In this document: piece by piece, positions 61,049 through 64,000 of the stretch | How the letters are laid out: the number at the start of each line of letters is the position of its first letter | How positions within the stretch are numbered: position 1 is the first letter of the stretch | Assembly: GCA_964613805.1 (NCBI GenBank) | Contig: CAZTJF010000001.1 | Location: 62,001-126,000, forward strand | Reading direction: 5' to 3' | DNA length: 64,000 bases | From: XYD12-FULL-36-8 sp964613805 | GTDB lineage: Bacteria > Bacteroidota > Ignavibacteria > Ignavibacteriales > Ignavibacteriaceae | The notes under the pieces: model-generated | What the model saw: only the letters and a program-made list of their open reading frames with translations | Database searches by the model: none | Told to the model about the DNA's origin: nothing | Program-made: the position numbers and the translations under genes

Positions 61049-61285
61049 TTTTAAATTCTTTATGCGGCCGTATTATTCATACATACTTTAAGAAAATTTG
61101 ATTTAGAACTTTTCAGCTTGTTTGAAAGAGATAAATCTTTCTTTTAATTTTCATTTGCAAATAAATTTTTATTCTAGTAAATAGAGAATAAAGTGGATTA
61201 TATTAGGTGTTTTTTAACCCCAGAAATTTTCTTACTTCCCAAGACATCAGACTATTCTATCCTAAAAACCATTCGGAGGTGTTAA

Positions 61286-61567
61286 ATGAAAAACATCACT
61301 GCACTTATAATCGGATTTTTTCTTTGTGTTGGCGTTTCTTCTTCGCAAAACAAAATGGGCGATCCAACTATCGGTTGGAAGAACATGCTGAAGCAAATGG
61401 ATAAAAATAAAGACGGTAAAATTACCCATGATGAGTTTATGTCTTTATATAAAAAGAATGATGCTCAAGCCGAGAAAAATTTTAAGTGGCATGATAAAAA
61501 TGGAGACGGTATAATTACACAAGAAGAATATCTCAGTAACTTCAAGAAGAAAACAAAATCCAAATAA
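61286..61567 (+). CDS. Exported EF-hand protein
   Basis: A 93-residue secreted protein: signal peptide (about 1-20) and two canonical EF-hand loops, DKNKDGKITHDE and DKNGDGIITQEE, with all the Asp/Asn/Glu calcium ligands in place, separated by a short helix. It has a strong GGAGGTG ribosome site. It is 11 bases from a second, similar gene. Both are likely periplasmic calcium binders. A role in envelope signalling or protein stabilisation is inferred. Confidence 0.9.
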   Translation: MKNITALIIGFFLCVGVSSSQNKMGDPTIGWKNMLKQMDKNKDGKITHDEFMSLYKKNDAQAEKNFKWHDKNGDGIITQEEYLSNFKKKTKSK

Positions 61568-61578
61568 AAGGAGGAAAA

Positions 61579-61884
61579 ATGAAGCGATCAAAACTTGTTC
61601 TGCTCATAATTTTTATTATCTCATTTTTATTGCTGAGTCCAAATTCATTCAGTCAGGACATGAAAAAAGCCGCAAGTAATGCATTCAAAGAAATACTGAA
61701 GAACTCTGATAAGAATCGCGATGGAAAGTTGAGCAAACCTGAATTCATGACGATTTGGAAAGACAAAAATACCGGTGAGAAAAATTGGAAAACTTGGGAT
61801 ACTAACAAGGATGGATATATTACTGAAGAAGAGTACGTGAACGCAGTAGGGAACATCTCTAAGAAATCCAAAAAATCAAAATAG
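61579..61884 (+). CDS. Exported EF-hand protein (second)
   Basis: A 101-residue secreted protein with a signal peptide (about 1-25, SPNSFSQ) and two EF-hand loops: SDKNRDGKLSKPEF and DTNKDGYITEEE. The tail is Lys/Ser-rich. It has an AAGGAGG ribosome site 5 bases before the ATG. It shares length, order and tail type with the preceding gene, so the pair arose by duplication. A K+-channel-like membrane protein follows 37 bases later. Confidence 0.9.
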   Translation: MKRSKLVLLIIFIISFLLLSPNSFSQDMKKAASNAFKEILKNSDKNRDGKLSKPEFMTIWKDKNTGEKNWKTWDTNKDGYITEEEYVNAVGNISKKSKKSK

Positions 61885-61921
61885 CGTTGATATAAAAGTA
61901 AGCTAAGTGAAATAGTTTTAT

Positions 61922-62281
61922 ATGTACGAACATCACTCTAAACCTTTACTGCCTCTAAAGTTGTTTGTTCGGCGTGTGCTCGGACATTTCTCTCTGGCAA
62001 CGTTGATTTTATTTTTCTCGCTTGGTATTGGAGTTGCCGGGTATCATTTCACAGAAGGTTTATCTTTTATTGATTCATTGCTAAATGCGTCGATGATATT
62101 AGGTGGTATGGGTCCGGTAGATGCAATTAAAACAACAAATGGAAAGTTATTTGCTTCTTTTTACTCGCTGTTTTGCGGGATAATTTTTTTGGCTGCAGCT
62201 GGAGTAATTATTGCGCCAATTGCTCACAGAATCCTTCATAAATTACATTTACCATCGGAGGAAGAAAGTAGTTCTTCATAA
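61922..62281 (+). CDS. Two-helix K+-channel-like membrane protein with an altered filter
   Basis: A 119-residue protein with a basic N-terminus, two transmembrane helices (about 23-45 and 78-103) and a pore-like hairpin between them: FIDSLLNASMILGGMGPVD. This has the layout of an ion-channel (2TM) pore domain, but the selectivity filter TVGYGD is replaced by ILGGMGPVD, so K+ selectivity should not be assumed. The C-terminus is short, without RCK domain, and ends in acid/serine-rich residues. It lies directly after two exported EF-hand proteins; a Ca-dependent link would be an inference. Confidence 0.6.
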   Translation: MYEHHSKPLLPLKLFVRRVLGHFSLATLILFFSLGIGVAGYHFTEGLSFIDSLLNASMILGGMGPVDAIKTTNGKLFASFYSLFCGIIFLAAAGVIIAPIAHRILHKLHLPSEEESSSS

Positions 62282-62299
62282 ACCGGCAAATTGGCGATT

Positions 62300-62734
62300 C
62301 TATTCTTTGGCGGTCACCAAAACTATCTGTGGTAAAAATTTATTCTTTGCTCTTTTTGAATGTGATAAGAGATAAACAAATAGAAAATATTTTCCTACTA
62401 AAGCAATTCCAGTTAAAGCTGACAACAATTCGGAATTGTTATTAAAGAAATTCATCCCAATAAATATACCAGCGACAAATAAAATTAGAGGCAAGCCATA
62501 AAGTAAAATTGAAGCCGCAACAACATTTCTTTCTTTTATTGAGATTTGAACTTTATCTCCCGTTTTAACACCGTAAGGATCTTTAGCGGTTACATTTCTT
62601 GCATCATTTTCGGTATGGCAAAAAATTTTTGCAGAGCATTCTTCACACGAATCAGATTGAATAACCGATATAACCGCAATTCCGTTTTGCACTTCGGTTA
62701 CAATTCCTTCTTCGATTAATTCTTCGGCGTACAT
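62300..62734 (-). CDS. SoxR-reducing-system RseC-family protein
   Basis: A 144-residue RseC/MucC-type protein. The N-terminal EEGIVTEVQNGIAVISV is followed by the cysteine cluster CEECSAKIFC (two CxxC-type positions and one more Cys), then VKTGDKVQISI and two transmembrane helices (about 75-95 and 105-128). RseC family proteins are usually beside rnf genes and help Rnf-linked SoxR reduction or sigma-E control. It is downstream of rnfB on the same strand but 248 bases away, behind a cluster of REP-like palindromes. Confidence 0.88.
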   Translation of the reverse strand: MYAEELIEEGIVTEVQNGIAVISVIQSDSCEECSAKIFCHTENDARNVTAKDPYGVKTGDKVQISIKERNVVAASILLYGLPLILFVAGIFIGMNFFNNNSELLSALTGIALVGKYFLFVYLLSHSKRAKNKFLPQIVLVTAKE

Positions 62735-62760
62735 TTTACGATTATCTCTGATTTTTTGAA

Positions 62761-62778
62761 TTCCCGCTTTCGCGGGAA
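62761..62778. repeat. REP-like hairpin TTCCCGC-TTTC-GCGGGAA
   Basis: A perfect 7-bp stem (62761-62767 / 62772-62778) with a TTTC loop. This GCGGGAA-type element is common as a short REP repeat in many genomes. Confidence 0.6.
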
Positions 62779-62815
62779 AGACTTTCTTATTCTTAAGGAG
62801 GTAGTTACTAGCTCA

Positions 62816-62972
62816 GACCTTCAGGTCGGAGATATGTTATTAACTCACGTTATGCAATGAATGAATCCGTTATAATTTTAGGACTAAAGTCCCTTGTGTT
62901 TTCTTTCATTTTTCTAACCCCAGACTTAAGTCTGGGGTTAATGCAATAACAATACAATATGGCTTTAGCCAT
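62816..62972. repeat. Cluster of four REP-like palindromes
   Basis: GACCTTCAGGTC (62816-62827), GGACTAAAGTCC (62881-62892), a perfect 26-base palindrome TAACCCCAGACTT/AAGTCTGGGGTTA (62915-62940) and ATGGCTTTAGCCAT (62959-62972). The arms differ but each centre is CTTNAG, or CTNAAG on the other strand. They separate rnfB from the rseC-type gene. Confidence 0.75.
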
Positions 62973-62982
62973 GTATAAAATC

Positions 62983-63831
62983 TCAGTTTACCGTTTTCGT
63001 CTGTTCAGCAATTTGAGGAATGACCTTTACCTTATCAATTAATCTTATCGCAGCAGTTGAGCATTTATCCAATGGTATTTTTGTAATATCGAGTTTTGAA
63101 TAATCAATTTCTGCAAGAAAATCCTTCATCACCACTGAGCCATCTGATTTACGCGCACAAATACCGCAGCCAATACATGCAACCTTACAAACTTCTTTAG
63201 ATTTTTTAGGATCATCATGATTTCTGCAGAACACAAATAACTCTCTATCATCCGGATGAATTTCAATTACACCGCGAGGACAAACTTCTACGCATTGACC
63301 GCATCCTGTGCAAAGTTCTTCAACTACAACTGGCATTCCATTTTCGTTCATAAAAATTGCACCGAATTGACAAGCATCAACACAATCTCCACCACCCAGG
63401 CATCCGTAAAGACACATCTTTTCACCACCAGCAACAATCGTTTGAACTGAGCAGCTTAGAGGACCACGATATTCCGCATTTGGTTTGTTAACCGCCTCAG
63501 CTAAACCACCGTTGCACAAGATTCTTGCCACGAGTTTGATACTTTGAGCGCTCTCTATTCCAAGTATGCGCGCAATCTCATCGACAACTTCTTGTCCACC
63601 AACCGGACAGCCGTTTATTTTTGCTTTGCTGTTTACAACATTTACTGCAAAATCATAGCATCCGGCATTACCGCATGCGCCGCAATTTGCATTTGGAAGA
63701 ACTTCATTCACTGCTGAGATTTTTGGATCTTCAAATACTCGGAGTTTTCTATCGGCGAGTGCAAGTGCGCTTGCGAATAATAATCCAAGTCCACCCATTG
63801 TTGATATTGCAATTATTAGATTTGAATCCAT
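62983..63831 (-). CDS. rnfB: Rnf electron-transport complex subunit B
   Basis: A 282-residue RnfB, the ferredoxin-like subunit of the Rnf complex, which couples ferredoxin:NAD+ electron flow to ion transport at the inner membrane. It has one N-terminal transmembrane helix (about 1-27), the [4Fe-4S] motif CGACGNAGC with a further Cys, and ferredoxin-type clusters CLYGCLGGGDCVDAC and CTGCGQCVEVCP. Later come CKVACIGCGIC and CSTAA. I prefer ATG 63831 (GAGG five bases upstream) over the in-frame GTG at 63837; with either start the gene directly follows the apbE-type stop. Other rnf genes are not visible within the window. Confidence 0.93.
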   Translation of the reverse strand: MDSNLIIAISTMGGLGLLFASALALADRKLRVFEDPKISAVNEVLPNANCGACGNAGCYDFAVNVVNSKAKINGCPVGGQEVVDEIARILGIESAQSIKLVARILCNGGLAEAVNKPNAEYRGPLSCSVQTIVAGGEKMCLYGCLGGGDCVDACQFGAIFMNENGMPVVVEELCTGCGQCVEVCPRGVIEIHPDDRELFVFCRNHDDPKKSKEVCKVACIGCGICARKSDGSVVMKDFLAEIDYSKLDITKIPLDKCSTAAIRLIDKVKVIPQIAEQTKTVN

Positions 63832-63833
63832 TA

Positions 63834-64000
63834 TCACCTCAACATAAATTTATTAAAACCTTTTGAACGTATAATTTTGCCAGTCGAATCTATTATCATT
63901 GCTTCAACATCATCTATCTTTTCAACTAATTTCATTCCTTGTTCGGCACCCAACACGAAAACTGCTGTGGCAATTGCATCTGCAAGTTTATTTTCTTTAC
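63834..64000 (-). CDS. apbE: FAD:protein FMN transferase (ApbE-like), 5' part outside the window
   Basis: Only the last ~55 codons are present: KLADAIATAVFVLGAEQGMK matches the conserved ADALATAxFVLG end of ApbE, followed by VEKIDDVEAMIIDSTGKI and a basic tail. ApbE attaches FMN covalently to Thr residues of RnfG and RnfD, so its position directly upstream of rnfB fits. The stop codon lies three bases before the chosen rnfB ATG. The true start is beyond position 64000. Confidence 0.8.
   Translation of the reverse strand, partial: KENKLADAIATAVFVLGAEQGMKLVEKIDDVEAMIIDSTGKIIRSKGFNKFMLR

Noticed and set aside
61207..61404. 65-codon frame overlapping the first EF-hand gene
   Set aside because: It is out of frame with a clear EF-hand gene that has a strong ribosome site at 61286.
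1..64000. CRISPR arrays, rRNA genes, intact insertion sequences
   Set aside because: No regularly spaced direct repeats, no 16S/23S/5S signatures and no transposase gene were seen on either strand.

Overview
The window is AT-rich bacterial DNA with densely packed genes on both strands. It most likely comes from the Ignavibacteria or a nearby Bacteroidota/Chlorobi-group lineage. The evidence is a secreted FG-GAP repeat protein ending in a Por/type IX secretion sorting domain (NYPNPFNPST), a DUF5686-type outer-membrane protein with a carboxypeptidase-regulatory domain, many signal-peptide and lipoprotein genes, and an Rnf/ApbE cluster. This placement is inferred from protein families, not from an rRNA gene. 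One tRNA-Lys(CTT) is present. There is no rRNA operon, CRISPR array or intact transposase.

Layout. 1-18.5 kb: housekeeping and envelope genes (alaS, radA, an RRM RNA-binding protein, a cytochrome c, a GT39/83-type glycosyltransferase, a DUF5686 protein, an L,D-transpeptidase, an M49 peptidase, an OsmC protein). 18.6-31 kb: tRNA-Lys, then a sigma54-type AAA+ activator divergent from a stress-flavoured set (phasin-like protein, UbiB/AarF kinase, DoxX, HdeD, FtsH, HdeD). This is followed by a compositionally distinct patatin gene whose ends look like an integron cassette, and an orphan MalK/UgpC-type ATPase. 31-36 kb: deoC with a full aldehyde dehydrogenase and a catalytically truncated aldehyde dehydrogenase (a split ALDH16-like pair). 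36.3-39.1 kb: an operon of a divergent cis-prenyltransferase-like gene and two squalene/phytoene-synthase-like paralogues, the best candidate here for an undescribed pathway. 39-43 kb: a GNAT pseudogene, the sorting-domain protein and small enzymes.

43.3-56.7 kb, all on the minus strand: a duplicated nitrogen/carbon module. It holds two very similar ~1000-residue proteins with receiver-like regions in front of a PEP/pyruvate-kinase-type ATP-binding domain, two very similar hexameric-type glutamate dehydrogenases, a third glutamate dehydrogenase with a zinc-ribbon partner, and a histidine kinase/NarL-type regulator pair with a four-helix-bundle (S23-like) gene between them.

57-64 kb: a secreted phosphoesterase, an M24 peptidase with an isoprenoid-synthase-fold gene, a 44-codon basic peptide gene with its own ribosome site and terminator, two secreted EF-hand proteins, a K+-channel-like two-helix membrane protein, and the rseC-rnfB-apbE end of an Rnf locus. 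The gaps of this last part carry REP-like palindromes, several of which share a CTTNAG core with different arms. In the 58.3 kb pair, two palindromes share an identical 13-nt head in inverted orientation.
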